Assembly (NCBI GenBank): GCA_016584495.1 | Contig: WAID01000003.1 | Location: 1,116,001 to 1,180,000, forward strand | Origin: Celoporthe dispersa | Lineage: Eukaryota; Ascomycota; Sordariomycetes; Diaporthales; Cryphonectriaceae | Reading direction: 5' to 3' | Length of the DNA: 64,000 nucleotides | Shown here: positions 22,724-33,861 of the stretch, in pieces | How positions within the stretch are numbered: the first letter of the stretch is position 1 | Layout: each line of letters opens with the position of its first letter | Made by a program: the position numbers and the translations under genes | Notes under the pieces: model-generated | What the model was told of the DNA's origin: nothing | Seen by the model: only the letters and a program-made list of their open reading frames with translations | The model's database searches: none

Positions 22724-25413
22724 CGTGAGTGATGCGCGGGGTGTCACCGAGGAGGTGGATCTGAGGGAGGGTGGATGAGGGGCAGAGCTGGACACAACGA
22801 GTGGGACCAACCAAGCCCCCGTTAGCCCCTATGTAAGTACTATGGTACCTACAGTACCCGCGGGCCGCTAGCTACGCTTCACCCACTGCTGGGTAGGCTT
22901 CCGTAGCACACAGCCTCCACTACCCGCAATCCTTAAATCAACGTCCCCAGAGACTCGTCATGCCGCACCAGCCAACGTATCCCAAGATGAGCTCTGTCTT
23001 GAAGATGTCACCATAAAAGCTCATGAGATGCTTCGACCAAAAGGTTAGGGTGACGCGTTGAGGACAAAAGCGGGAACGAAGACACATCGTGCAAGGCCTC
23101 TATGTGCAGAGCGAGAAACCACAAATGATGTTGATGACTACCAGTGCGGCCAGGGCGTCCATAGCACCCCAGAGGGGTCGATCCTGGGCTGTCTGTTGAC
23201 GACCAACCAACAGGCATCTCAACTAGGCTCCCGCTTCGCTCCGATTTCAACCCTTCATGAGAGATCTAGGAATTGATTGGCTAATTCTCTGCACTTGCCT
23301 GTCCAGCTGGGCTTTTGAGAATACCGACCCTCGAGTCAAAGAGGTGTTGGGCGCTAGCTGTGTACGGCGACTGCAAGCACTTATGAGGGCTCGCTAGGCG
23401 GCACAGCCCGGTCAAGCTTAGGAGCGGGAGCCAAATAATGAGTTCTGACCCGGTATTCCCGACCCAGTTGAAACCCATCCCGAACAAGATTCTGGCGGAT
23501 TCTGGCTCTCGCAACGCTGCTGCGATGGCAACTCTTACCCCCTGGAGAGCTCTGGCAGACATAATTTATCATCACCGCGGTCCCTGCCTCATCATGCCGC
23601 ATAGCCTGGTCAATCTCTGGATCCAGTATTATATCTTGCCAGCTGGCTTGATGCTGCTGCTGCTGTGGCGGCGGCGGCGGCTCCCAGCCGCAAGAGCAAC
23701 CAGGCCATCAAACCAGCACCCCAGCCTCTTAGGGCTCGCGTAAGCCCGCTAGGGAGCCGGGTCCTGACTGCAAGCGACTGCCTCGATCACGGTCGAGCTG
23801 CAGATCATCGCACGAGATGTCAAAGGCTCGGAAATGGGGATGATTGCCAGGGCGAGAATGTTGGACATTATTGATGGACTTCATCTCCTTCTTCAACCAA
23901 ATCCGCATTCCCGTGCCCTTTTCACGCCTGGCCGGCCTTGAGAAGCGACTACCACACGTTGGTAGAGCATGTCAATGTCGAAATTTCCCACTCAGTGTAA
24001 TTGGCGCCCATATCTACACTTTTTTTTTCTCCTTATTTTTCAGCGTAGCAGTGCTATCAGAGAAGATGAAATTACACCACGAGAACTTCTGACAGCGGAC
24101 TGGATGAGTGCTGAACAGCCAATTGAGGAGGTGTGTTTTTGTATAGCCAACAAGGTGAAGAGAGAAGAAGAAAAGGCTAGCTAGCGTGGAAAGGCCTGTT
24201 GTGTAGAAGTAGCACTCTCTGGCTCACGTAACGTGGATGGTCCCATCAAGTAAAGCCTTCCAGGCCGACCGCTGCATGTGAGACTTGACCTGTCATATTC
24301 TTTGCGATGGCGCGATCGTTCCCCTCATCAAGATTCAGCGGCGGTGTCATCCTGCACGTGGGCCTATGGCCTTCCTCGCCTACGCTCCCCTTCTTCTCCA
24401 ATTGGTCTAGATTCTCTAGGAAGGTGAATCCGGGCACAATGGCAGAGTATGCGGCTACGGCGGTGTCCTACAGACTCTAGGAGGCATTTGGAATCATAAG
24501 ACGTCCCGATCCTAGCATGAACGAGAACCTGTGGAAGGGCGTGAGGGGTGAAGGAGGGGCAAGGGGAGCAAGGAATGACGAGAAGATGGTATTGTTGTTG
24601 AGCTCCTCAGTAGGAGATGGGTCGGCGGAATTTTCTCCTGGAATGTAGCCGTTGGTATTTTTTTTCTTCTTTTTTTGGCTGCTATACTCATTAAAGCGGT
24701 TCCACCACGCAGCCATGGCCTCGCCCGCACACTCTCATCGCCCCCAGAAGAGACGGTTGTGAACGAGCCTTGCCAAACCTCGATGGCGGGCAGATGGGTT
24801 AGAATATCCCTATGCTCACCTTCGAGGCCCCTATACCTCGTTACAAGCAGTCCAATTAAGACTGGTGCTACCCGGCTGATTGAACAAGGACATGCCCAGC
24901 TAGAAACTCCAGCCACTGGGTCTCTGTCCAGAATAGGACTAGCGCATAATGGCCCCTGTGGCTGAAGGAGGGCAGCTGCGGCTGGTGTTCGCTGCTATTC
25001 ACTCTGCTTCCGTCTGTGCAGGGCCCAGAAGTACCTGGGCGCCCATTTCTGTGGGTAATGCACAACAAAGGGCCAGAAAGCTCAAAACCCGCTTGAAAGC
25101 CCCTCATCCCGAGGTGAACAAAAGAAGGCACTCAGAAAGACTGGTTATTGAGGAAAGCACATGAATTTCTGTCACAGATTTAGATGTATGTATGTGAAAA
25201 GGTCCAGGTAAGATTTATTCCCCTGGCAGGTGCTTCCGGGACCTGCAGGTCAGCTTGAATACGATAAGATAAGCCAGCAGCATAATGACGTTGAGTTGGT
25301 TACTAGATTATCCACATATCGTACAGCAACACCGCCAATCAACGGAACTCTCAACACACCACCACAGTCAGTACATACTGCACCATATCGGAGAGTGCCG
25401 TGTCCCACTTATC
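22724..25413. other. Gene-poor stretch
   Basis: No supported gene. A 63-codon minus-strand open frame at 24246-24437 has ordinary composition but no start context or family match. Other frames are short. Confidence 0.5.
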
Positions 25414-26796
25414 ATGTCGCCAATGTGTTCCTCTCAGCCTGTGGTCCAGCATGCAGACCCCAGGCCTGGTAGCAACGATGACAGATCTCTCCCCACAGCA
25501 GCACATTCGTCCTCCACACTGCCGCCAATGCCAACACCTCAGTTCGGCCTGCTATCGCTTTGGGAGCTCATGCGACAGCACCCGAGAGAGAGACTCTTCG
25601 TACAGCCTCCCCTCTGGACCAACCGTCACCTCAACCTTCTGCAATGTCGCTTTGTTGACATACCTATGGACATGAGCAGCGCAGGCTACCCCGAAAGAAG
25701 AGATGTTGCTGCTGACGCAGCTTCTGCACCCAAACCACCACGAAAACCCGTACCACCTTCTGTTATAGCTGCTCAGCACCTTGCTGCTGCCCGCCAGGAT
25801 CTCATCAGACAGGATGAGCTGGAGAGTGTGCTGGAGCCGGAGATGGCAGATTTCGGCAGCATCAATCCTGATGGTCTCAGCCCTGCCGGTGGAGCCCTGG
25901 AGCAGCAGCAGCATCATGACCATAATGACGATGATGATGCTGCTAAGATAGCCTGCTTGCACATGAAGCCAGAGAAGTAAGATTTCAACCCTCCCCCTTC
26001 CCCCAAACAATAAGATTGACCCTCCAGACACAACACACCTCCTTTCCTGCTGCTGACCCTGCTTCCATTACCTAGGGGTCAAAAGAGGCTCTTCTTCAAA
26101 ATCGCAGGACGCACGGTTCATTATATGCCTGCCCTGATCCTAAAGCCTGGAGAGAGCCATAACACTGCCACAAACGACCGCCGTGGCGCCACGGACACGG
26201 ATACGGACAGCAAAAGTCGGTGGCAGCTCCCCACTGTTGTCTTTATTGAAAGACATACCATGGATCAGCACTGTGCTGGTTACGACCACAGAGCTTGGCG
26301 GGGAGACTGGGTTCGTGCGCGGCGTCCAGCGCGGAGGCGAAATCCGGCTCGCCCTGACCACGATCCGTTCATTGTGGCAATGCTCATCACGCTTGCACAG
26401 TGGTTGCAGCAGATCAAGATATCCTCTTCCTATCAACAGACACACCCTCAGTCCGGCGTGGACACCAATATTCTCTGCTTCAAGGTGAGTCTAGTCCTCT
26501 TTCTCTCACTATACCTTTGTTCTATACATGACCCAATAGCTTGACTAATCAATCACCGGTGGATCAAGCCCTGCCTCCTCGTTTCCGATAACGACAAGTG
26601 GATATCGCTCTACACGGTATGCATCTCGGAACAACACCTCGCTCGCTTCCATGATTTGCACTACAAACCAGCACGCGGGAATGAGCTTCCAGGTCTCGAT
26701 GTATACCACCGGAGGATCGCATATCAGCCGTACCAGACTTTTCGCTCGCGTCTCTTGTCAACTCTGCTTGCCGCCACAGCGAGCCGCACGCAGTGA
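25414..26796 (+). CDS. Fungal-specific hypothetical protein, two introns
   Basis: Exon 1 runs from ATG 25414 to 25976, exon 2 from 26076 (or 26028, also in frame) to 26484, and exon 3 from 26569 to TGA 26796. Donors are GTAAGA and GTGAGT; the second intron has a GACTAAT branch site. The first half is Pro/Gln/Ser-rich, with a QQQQHHDHNDDDD acidic patch before intron 1. The second half holds the conserved part: FFKIAGRTVHYMP, VVFIERHTMDQHCAGYDH, DHDPFIVAMLITLAQ, LYTVCISEQHLARF and a YQTFRSRLL C-terminus. I recognise this as a recurrent fungal family of unknown function. ATG 25285 is an in-frame alternative start, but the extra 43 residues look non-coding. It is co-oriented with the next gene, 817 bp away. 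No break seen. Confidence 0.72.
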
Positions 26797-27613
26797 CGGA
26801 CCGCCTTACGAGATAACAGGCTCTGATTCATGGTACGCGAGGATTATAGCATCGATACTTAACCGCCCGGGGAACAGGGTTGCTAGGAGACCCAGTCAAT
26901 GAAAAGACGGGTCTAGGAGGCAAAAAGCGGACAACAATCAGCCATGTACGGGTCACTGACATCCGTTCCATTACTTTTGGGGAAGGGAGGAGACGATATG
27001 CGCCTTGCAATGGAGAGGGGCATAAAGCGATACATTGTGATTATCTATTATATGGAATACGGTCCAGCATGAGGCCAACGTTATTCGTGAGTTAGACCCT
27101 CTTACAATAAATTTTACCGAGCAAAAACAATTCTGCTTCCATCGCTGGCGCAGTTATCGTGTATTCAAGACATCCCTCCAGATACATAACAGCTCCCCTG
27201 AATGCCAAGTCCCGCGAGGCAATATTTATCGAGGCTGAAGGATAGCGAACAAAGGCCGATTATCCATTAGACCTCATATTGCTTAGATCCTTTATGTCAG
27301 GAGCTCCAAGCCGCCTTTCACCCACAAGAACAAAGGTGCCTTGTTCGGACAACTCTCTAGGCCTTAAAATGTCCCCTTTCCGGTTTCAGGGAGTCATTTC
27401 TCAGCTGATGGCGGCGGACGTGACAAAGAGATACCGAGAGACCGCGGGTTATTCGACGTCCAATCAATTCTTAATCAACCCTACGACCTCCCTGACTGGA
27501 AAGTTGACAGCTCTCTTTTGACGACATACGACTCTGCGGCCCTTCATCTCGGCCATCCTGAACTCTGTTACAAAAACGCATCCTCCCTCCTTTCCATCTT
27601 CACGTTTTCCGTC
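26797..27613. other. Intergenic between two co-oriented genes
   Basis: Moderately AT-rich DNA with no supported gene; presumably carries the promoter of the 425-aa gene. Confidence 0.5.
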
Positions 27614-28951
27614 ATGAGAAGCCCAGCAGCCAAGCCGCGGCGGATCTATCGCTCTCTGAGACGCCCCAAGCTCTCCCAAGATACGACGCCCTGGCCATCT
27701 GATGAACGACAACCCAGCAAGAGAGGGGAAGAAGAGGCTCAGGTACGAATGACATCGTTTTTCTAACGCTCAAATTACCGACTAACGGATTGGCTCGTGC
27801 AGACAGCTCACTCACCTCCCAAGCGTAGGAAACAGCAGATTGGCAGCGACCGCGATGATAGCCGTTACCACCTACAACAGGCACCGCTGACGCGGAAGAA
27901 CCTGGCTCTATTCAACAAAATGAAGGGGCAGAAGAGTACCAACAAGTCTCCTTCTCTTAAGCCCACGACTACAAGCACTATTTCAACAACAGCACCTGGC
28001 TTTGCTCTTCGAGCCTGGAAAAACGGCATCCTCAACCCACAGCGTTCCAAGCCTCCTGCGAATCTCGAAGATCTGCGTAAAGAATATGCTGAATCTCGCG
28101 GGACAGCATCGCCTACGCGATCAGCCTTCGAAGACTACATCAACGAGGTTGAAGATGCTAGTAACGAGGCGGCTATGATTGACGTGGGCCAACATCTGCT
28201 GAAGAAATATCCAAGGGAAGGTTACAAGAACACTCTCAACAAGGCATTCACGGGCTTTCCTAAAGATGTTGGTTTCAACAATGGTTTATCTGCTCCGCGG
28301 CCCGATTATATCCAAGGTCTTAAGATGGAAGAATTCTACCCATTCCTGATCTACCAGCATATTAATGGAGCTACTGTCTACAAAGACGATCCGAGCTCGT
28401 TAACCCTATCGCACTTGGCTGGAGAGTGGGAACAACCTGGGCAGGATCTTCGCCAAGCTAGGCTGCAGAGCGCTTATGATGGAGCTTCTCTTGTCTATAC
28501 GAGGAACGAAGCCCTCTCCTATCTCGGAACACCTGACCCTCCTGGGCATGCCCAAGTCATGACTTTTACGACAAACGGCACAAATCTTAATCTATTTGCA
28601 CACTATGCCAGGCCTTCCTCCGAGGATGGCAGGCTTGAGTACCACCAATACCCTATCAAGTCAACACTCCTTACAAGCTCCTATCATGACTTCAAGGACA
28701 ACCGAAAAGGGCTCCGGAATACACAGGACTATGCCAAGAAACAGTCGTACGCCCTGAGAGACCAGTTGAAGGACCACTGGCGGAAGCAGCAGCATTGCGG
28801 TAACCCCCACCCATCGTCACAGGATCTCCTCGGCCTATGCCGGGCGGGGAGCAGCATGACACGACGGGCGCAGAAGAGGAGGAAGACCAAGACGGAGCTA
28901 GCCCTACGGGCAACAGTGCCTTCCGCTAGAGTCAGGTGGTACCGATCCTAG
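27614..28951 (+). CDS. Fungal PD-(D/E)XK-like hypothetical protein, 425 aa
   Basis: Exon 1 is 27614-27742 (43 codons) and exon 2 is 27803-28951. The 60-bp intron has a GTACGA donor, a GACTAACG branch site and a CGTGCAG acceptor. Two basic nuclear-signal-like patches occur (KPRRIYRSLRRPK and PPKRRKQQ). The core matches a common fungal family of unknown function, with PRPDYIQGLKMEEF, HLAGEWEQPG, RLQSAYDGASLVYTRNEALS, TFTTNGTNLNLFAHYA, LEYHQYPIKS and a terminal KKQSYALRDQLKDHW helix. The order PD ... GEW followed by a conserved helix resembles a PD-(D/E)XK core. Homologues I recall read GEWKG, so the Lys may be replaced by Glu here. The last 50 residues (after WRKQQ) are basic and low-complexity. 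ORF intact; function not known. Confidence 0.75.
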
Positions 28952-30391
28952 GGCTTCGGAGATGGGGAGATGAAAGAAGGATGAGACTGCTGCTGCTGCT
29001 CTCCGACACGGGCTGCCGGTCAGTCTGGCGAAGTGTCGTGCAGGGGTCGGGTTGTTGCGAGATTTCCTTTGTATAGTACGGCGCATCGGTTGCATTCTCG
29101 GAGGCATCAGGGCAAGCTGCTCACGTGGTCGTGACCATGGTGGAGGGTCTCGCATATATTTGTAGGGAAAGGTAGTAGGTAACAGGCTACCGGCCGGATA
29201 GAAACGCTAGTTGCAAGCATATTCAAAAGGGCTTTTTGTCTTCGAGGCCTAGCCATTTCCTTACCTTGTTCCTTTTCCATGGATATAGCAGCAATGTTAA
29301 CCCACGTATAGATGGTCATACTCCCTGAACCCATTTCCGTAGCATGTGGCGGTGGGGCATGTCATACCTGGTACTGCGGATAGTGCAGTGCAGTATACAC
29401 ATGATAATGGCGACAATATGAAGTGACTTGAAAGGAGGGACGCCGGGCCGGGCCGGGCCGGGCCGCAAACCAAGTACCATAGTACGACCATAGGTGATGA
29501 CGGCGGACCTTGGCACCCAGGGGCGAATGCCATGTGTCAAGCGTGCCCCGCTTCCCACCAACGTGCCCTGCCTCGTTGTGCTCATTACTGGGCGACCAAA
29601 TGGCCCCATGGATCCGCGCCAGCCGCACTCGGCCTTTCCTGTATGTGTACAAAGTGTGCTGCCTGACCAGGGCAATCACTTGGACTGGTGGTCCTGTGGC
29701 TGTGCGGTGGACGAGTCCAGCGGTTCGTCGAGCTGCGCTTGGACTGACAGACAGAAGTGTATCTCTGTTGAGGCTGTTGGGGAGCAGAGGTGAGCAGGTT
29801 GCGATACACGCTCTCTCTCTATCTTTCTCTCAGGGGCTGGACCTATGCTTCTGTGGATGCAACGGTAAGGGGGCAATCTCGTCAGGCAGACAGACCCATC
29901 GGGCCCAGCCCGGAGTATGTGTTCGAGTAGTAGCGGCCCGGCCTCCGGAAGTAATGATGGCAGCTGATACTGTTCATCTTGCGAGGATGCATCCGGGGAC
30001 AAGGGACAAGAGCCGTCATCACCAGACTAGTCTGGCTGGACTTTGGCGGTCGGTGGGCTCGGGCGCTGGGTCAGCTTGACCGGGCGTCTATCTAACTGAG
30101 AAACTCACTTGGTCGCGAACTGTCGCTCCAAACGGAATGTATAGCATACAAGTTGTCTGCCGAGCAAGTTTGGCGAGATGATGATGCAGCAGCGGCAGGC
30201 CTTCTTTCGATACCTGCCGGGTCTGGGTCTGGGGTCTGGCTTTGGCTGTGGTGAGCATCTCGTCCACAAGGGTTGCTCAGCCCAAGGCGGACAAACTGTA
30301 TGGATGGCAGCTCGGGAAACAGTTCTACCGCCGATGCAGGGCCTGGAGTTTCTCTTCTTGGTCATCGAGTTCAGGGCAGTCGGTAGATAAT
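28952..30391. other. Intergenic, possible unassigned exons
   Basis: A GGGCC-type run at 29449-29465 is conspicuous. On the plus strand a GTGAGC donor near 29790 and a CTCTCAG acceptor near 29834 bound a plausible small intron in an open frame, but I recognise no protein and cannot find a start, so no gene is called. Confidence 0.4.
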
Positions 30392-30685
30392 ATGAGGGGG
30401 CTGGCCATGAGCCCGGACGAGGGCGTGTCTGCCGAGATGGCCGAGGTGGAGATGGAGCTGGAGGAGAAGGAGAACGCGGCGCGCAGGGTCGGGCACCGGC
30501 GGTCGTCCATCAGTCCTTACGCCCTCGAGATGGGCCTTAACAGGACGCACACGCGCAAGTCGAGCTCGCAGTCCCGCTTCCCGACGCCGCCGCCCACCCC
30601 TCCGGAGGCCTTCAGGTCCGGGGACAGGAAACAAGGAGAGCCGGGAGAACTGTGTGAGCTCTCCTTGTCCGAGGCGCTGCTCTGA
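30392..30685 (+). CDS. Possible hypothetical ORF/exon ending in the duplicated block
   Basis: A 97-codon frame from ATG 30392 to TGA. An acidic helix (EVEMELEEKENAARR) is followed by RRSSISPYALEMGLNRTHTR and a PTPPPTPPE stretch, which looks like genuine intracellular fungal protein. Its last 27 codons lie in the 146-bp block shared with 16268-16413, where the same frame is stopped early by TGA. The minus strand of that block could instead be exon-intron-exon of the nuclease-like family. Orientation of the real gene is therefore unsettled. Confidence 0.33.
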   Translation: MRGLAMSPDEGVSAEMAEVEMELEEKENAARRVGHRRSSISPYALEMGLNRTHTRKSSSQSRFPTPPPTPPEAFRSGDRKQGEPGELCELSLSEALL

Positions 30686-30749
30686 CAGGCATGCCAACAT
30701 GCGGTAGCCACGTGTGGCTTTACGCAAGAGCCCTGGCGGGACCATTGGC
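30604..30749. repeat. 146-bp duplicated block, copy 2
   Basis: Ungapped partner of 16268-16413. The putative splice signals (GTAAAG donor and CACAG acceptor on the minus strand) are preserved in both copies. The flanks differ completely beyond the block, so only this fragment is shared. Confidence 0.9.
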
Positions 30750-33129
30750 GCGGGAAGAAGCGGTGGCAGGTCGAGCTCTCGCATCGCCGACCGCCAGGCC
30801 TCAGCTCAACAGCAGGCTGAGCAGCAGACTGAGCGCCATCCCGCTGAGCCAGCTACTGCAGATAATGGCCGCGCGCCTCTGCTTACTTCCCCGTCCGCTT
30901 CTACTGCCGCTGCTGCCGCTGCTGAGACTGCTCCGGCTGCTCCGGTTGCTCCTCCGGGTGCTCCTCCTGCTACTCCGTCGTCTTCAACACGTAGTCGCGA
31001 TCGCAGCCGCACAAGAGGCAACAATGAAGTAGGCAGCGCAGCCAGTCGCCAAGAGGACGAGGAGGAGCACAGAAGATACGTGATGATATCCGGCCGCTGT
31101 AGGTGAACGCGAGGTCCGGCGAGAAGAGGATGAGGGAGTCCGATGATGAGATGGTCCATGATGGCGAGGAGCAGGCCTTCCCGAGCCGCCCAGAGTCGAA
31201 GAGGAGGAAGAGCATGAGATTAGATCTGGAAGAGATATTAGCATAGAACTGCCACAATCGCAGAACAGCCCGGGCTCCCCGGTAAGAGCTCGGCTGTGTC
31301 CAACCGGATGGTCTTCTTGGGTCTTCGTCGGCCCCAGACCCGTGCACGGTGCCGCCAGCTCTCGGGGTCGAACACCCGGCTGTTTTAGCTCGGGCAGCGC
31401 GGTCATCTCAGCCTCCAGGAGGAGAAGACCCGCGACGCGCAAGCACATGCATCGGGGCTCATGGCCGACAGACCTAGGGGTCGGTCTGGCCGTACCAAGA
31501 CGCTGCCCGTGCTCAAAGCCAACGACACCACTACCAAGAGCAGCAGCACTGTTGATACGAAGGCCGGAATCATAACCCGGGCAAGAAATACTACTAGAGG
31601 CGCAGCTGTCAAACGAGAAGGCGTCTGTCGGGTCGACAAGCACCTGCCAGGAGCAGAACCGGATCGGACGCCTCTCAATAGGTGGAACGGACACAGACAC
31701 AAAAGCCCAATGGCGGGCCTATCATCACACCTGGTCTCTTTCAGAAGCGAGCAACCCATAGACAGGATCGTGAGACAAAGGCAAACCAGTGTGAAGGAGT
31801 ACCCATGTATTGGTCGTTCTGACAGGGTCGTGTGCAGCCAACGATGGCTCCTATATCTCAGGCCGGCCGTCAGACCTTCTTTGAGCACAGCGGACGAAGT
31901 TTCGCGTGTTGGTTGTGTGAAAATGGTCGGGTACAGCTAATCTTTCAACCTCATCGTTGTGATCCTCGTGGAGAAGAAGGAGGAGCAGCCAAAGGCTAGC
32001 TTCTGAGGCTTTCGGGTACCGGCTATCCTCAACGGGGTCGGGTGCGGCCAGTCTCCCTCAACCTCATCGGCGCGGACCTCGTGGGGATGGAAACGCGAGG
32101 GGATGTTATGGGCTCGGCTTCTGGGGTTTTGCGTGCATCGGTTTCGTCCTTCGTGGATTCAAAATCAGCATCAAGAATAAATGACCACACCATATCCCCA
32201 TATACTTACATAGCACCATTGCGGCCGTCTCTGTGAATCGAAACTGGAGGTCCCTATCTCGCCTCGTCATAGGTACTACGAAGATGGAAATATCAAGAGC
32301 TGACATCTGTGCGGAGGCTAGCGAGTCACTGGCCCGTGCTCCCTCGGCTGAGATGGCTTCTGAAGACGACAGGTGGAAGAAGCTGGTCACGGTTAGGCGG
32401 AAAGACATTGAATAGTTAAGAAAGCTCAGCGCAGCTAATTTGCATCTAGCTACTTCGATGACCCTCTCCCACCTACCTACCATCCGCTCCACTTCAAAAA
32501 ATACCATCTTGGACACAAGTTCAAGATGCATATTCATACAATCCTGCACGAGACTGACGGCGACTGCACGTTCCTTCTCCCCTTCAGGCAGCATGTCGAC
32601 CATGTCAGTGAAGAGCTCGTGGGACTCAACTCGGAGATGCTTCTCTTCGACGACGACATCCTTCAGCGACCATACAGTGGAAGGACTAGAGCCAGGGCGA
32701 GGGCGAGGAGTTGTGACTGGAAAAAGGTCAGCTTCCCAGCGCATCAGACCATCGATCCCAATATGTAAGTTGACTGCACCCAACCCACAGGAAACCACAT
32801 GACGATTAATTAAACATGTGACGAGCAGATCTAGTGTTTAAAGTAAGCGTTAGGGCGACACGACAATTCCAGAGACCTACTACCCGTCGACCTTCCCCGG
32901 CCCGGACCTGGCGATGTCTTCCGTTTCTTCGAGCCCAAGCGATATCCGAGAGGCCAAAGTAATAGCCAAAGAATGGACCTCGACACGGTCGTTCAGGAGC
33001 CCATCAGAGTCAACGCTGACCACAGAGGCCCTATCGTCAGACAAGTTTCCCCCGAGACAAGCCGCGCAGCTGCTCCAGCAGGGATGACGACTGGGACTGA
33101 GAACTACAGAGCATCCTCGGGTCAATATA
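30750..33129. other. Low-complexity and degenerate stretch
   Basis: 30755-31060 reads as a Gln/Ala/Pro/Ser-rich frame on the plus strand (short-period GCT/CCT repeats), possibly residual coding. 31461-31940 is open but unrecognised. The minus strand is open at 32106-32798 without family content. A degenerate tandem duplication sits at 31927-32135. No confident gene. Confidence 0.45.
31927..32135. repeat. Degenerate tandem duplication, ~112-bp period
   Basis: Two copies, both starting TCGGGT and sharing CTCAACCTCATCG-like, CCTCGTGG and GGCTT blocks with many substitutions. A third, more diverged copy may start near 31825. Confidence 0.55.
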
Positions 33130-33861
33130 GTGAAAGAGGGCGGGTCTTCACCAGTATCTCTTGATGCGCGTGCCCAGAATCGTGGCCAGGACCAGGTTGA
33201 CGGTCCCGGCACGGTGCTGGGATCTTTATATCCCTTTTCAGTACCTCGCCTCAGGCACCCATCATACCGACAACACCAATACCGTTGCCGCCCGCTAAGC
33301 CGCCCTCGCCCAGTAGATCAGTGCATGTACTGCAGCCTGGCTTTTCTGAAGGCGTTGAAAGGTAACGCGAAGAACCACACCGATGAGCATCAACTCATAG
33401 GTCCAGCGGACGGCGAGCCGGACCATATCTTCCTCATCTTCATGCCGGACTCCTGCTACACCCAGATCGTCAAGACTTGGCTAGAATCACATGGATACGG
33501 TTTTATTCACAATGCGGGCGTTTTGCGTCGTGACGTGGCGCAGCGGAACATACTCGTGTGGAGGCTGACCCGGCCAGCATCGCATCCAGAGTTCCGCCTC
33601 CGGGCGCAAGCGGTCGATTCCGAGCTGAGGCGTATGCGGGCGATATACAGGCGGCGTGCCGAAGAAACTCACAGCCGGAACTGCAGCCAAGGCGACGGGC
33701 CTAGCGGGAGCCCGAAGGGTGTTGGAAACGCCGGGTTTGCCAGGGCATGTGAAAAAGAGATGAGGTGGTGCGCGGGCTCCATCGCTCGGTGGTGTGAAAT
33801 GTTACTCCATCTTCTTTCTATATGTGCTCAGCCAGCAAGTACGAAATCTCCGACCTACTGA
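33130..33861 (+). pseudogene. Kinase-like relic
   Basis: A 243-codon open frame whose middle reads HGYGFIHNAGVLRRDVAQRN followed by ILVW. This matches the catalytic loop of fungal protein-kinase-like proteins (canonical AGVLHRDVAxRN), with His replaced by Arg and the Asp and Asn kept. I cannot find a convincing N-lobe upstream or a DFG/IDF motif downstream; the sequence after the loop is Arg-rich and unlike a kinase. Most likely a truncated or decayed copy. The assignment rests on one motif. Confidence 0.4.

Noticed and set aside
24246..24437. A 63-codon minus-strand frame of ordinary composition
   Set aside because: No start context, splice partner or recognisable motif.
30392..30749. Fusing the plus-strand acidic ORF and the downstream Gln/Ala-rich frame into one gene
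   Set aside because: No splice pair joins them convincingly and the shared 146-bp block intervenes with a stop.
32106..32798. A 230-codon minus-strand frame with Glu/Val-rich helical content
   Set aside because: No family blocks, no promoter-like leader, and the plus strand is equally open; may be chance in a degenerate region.
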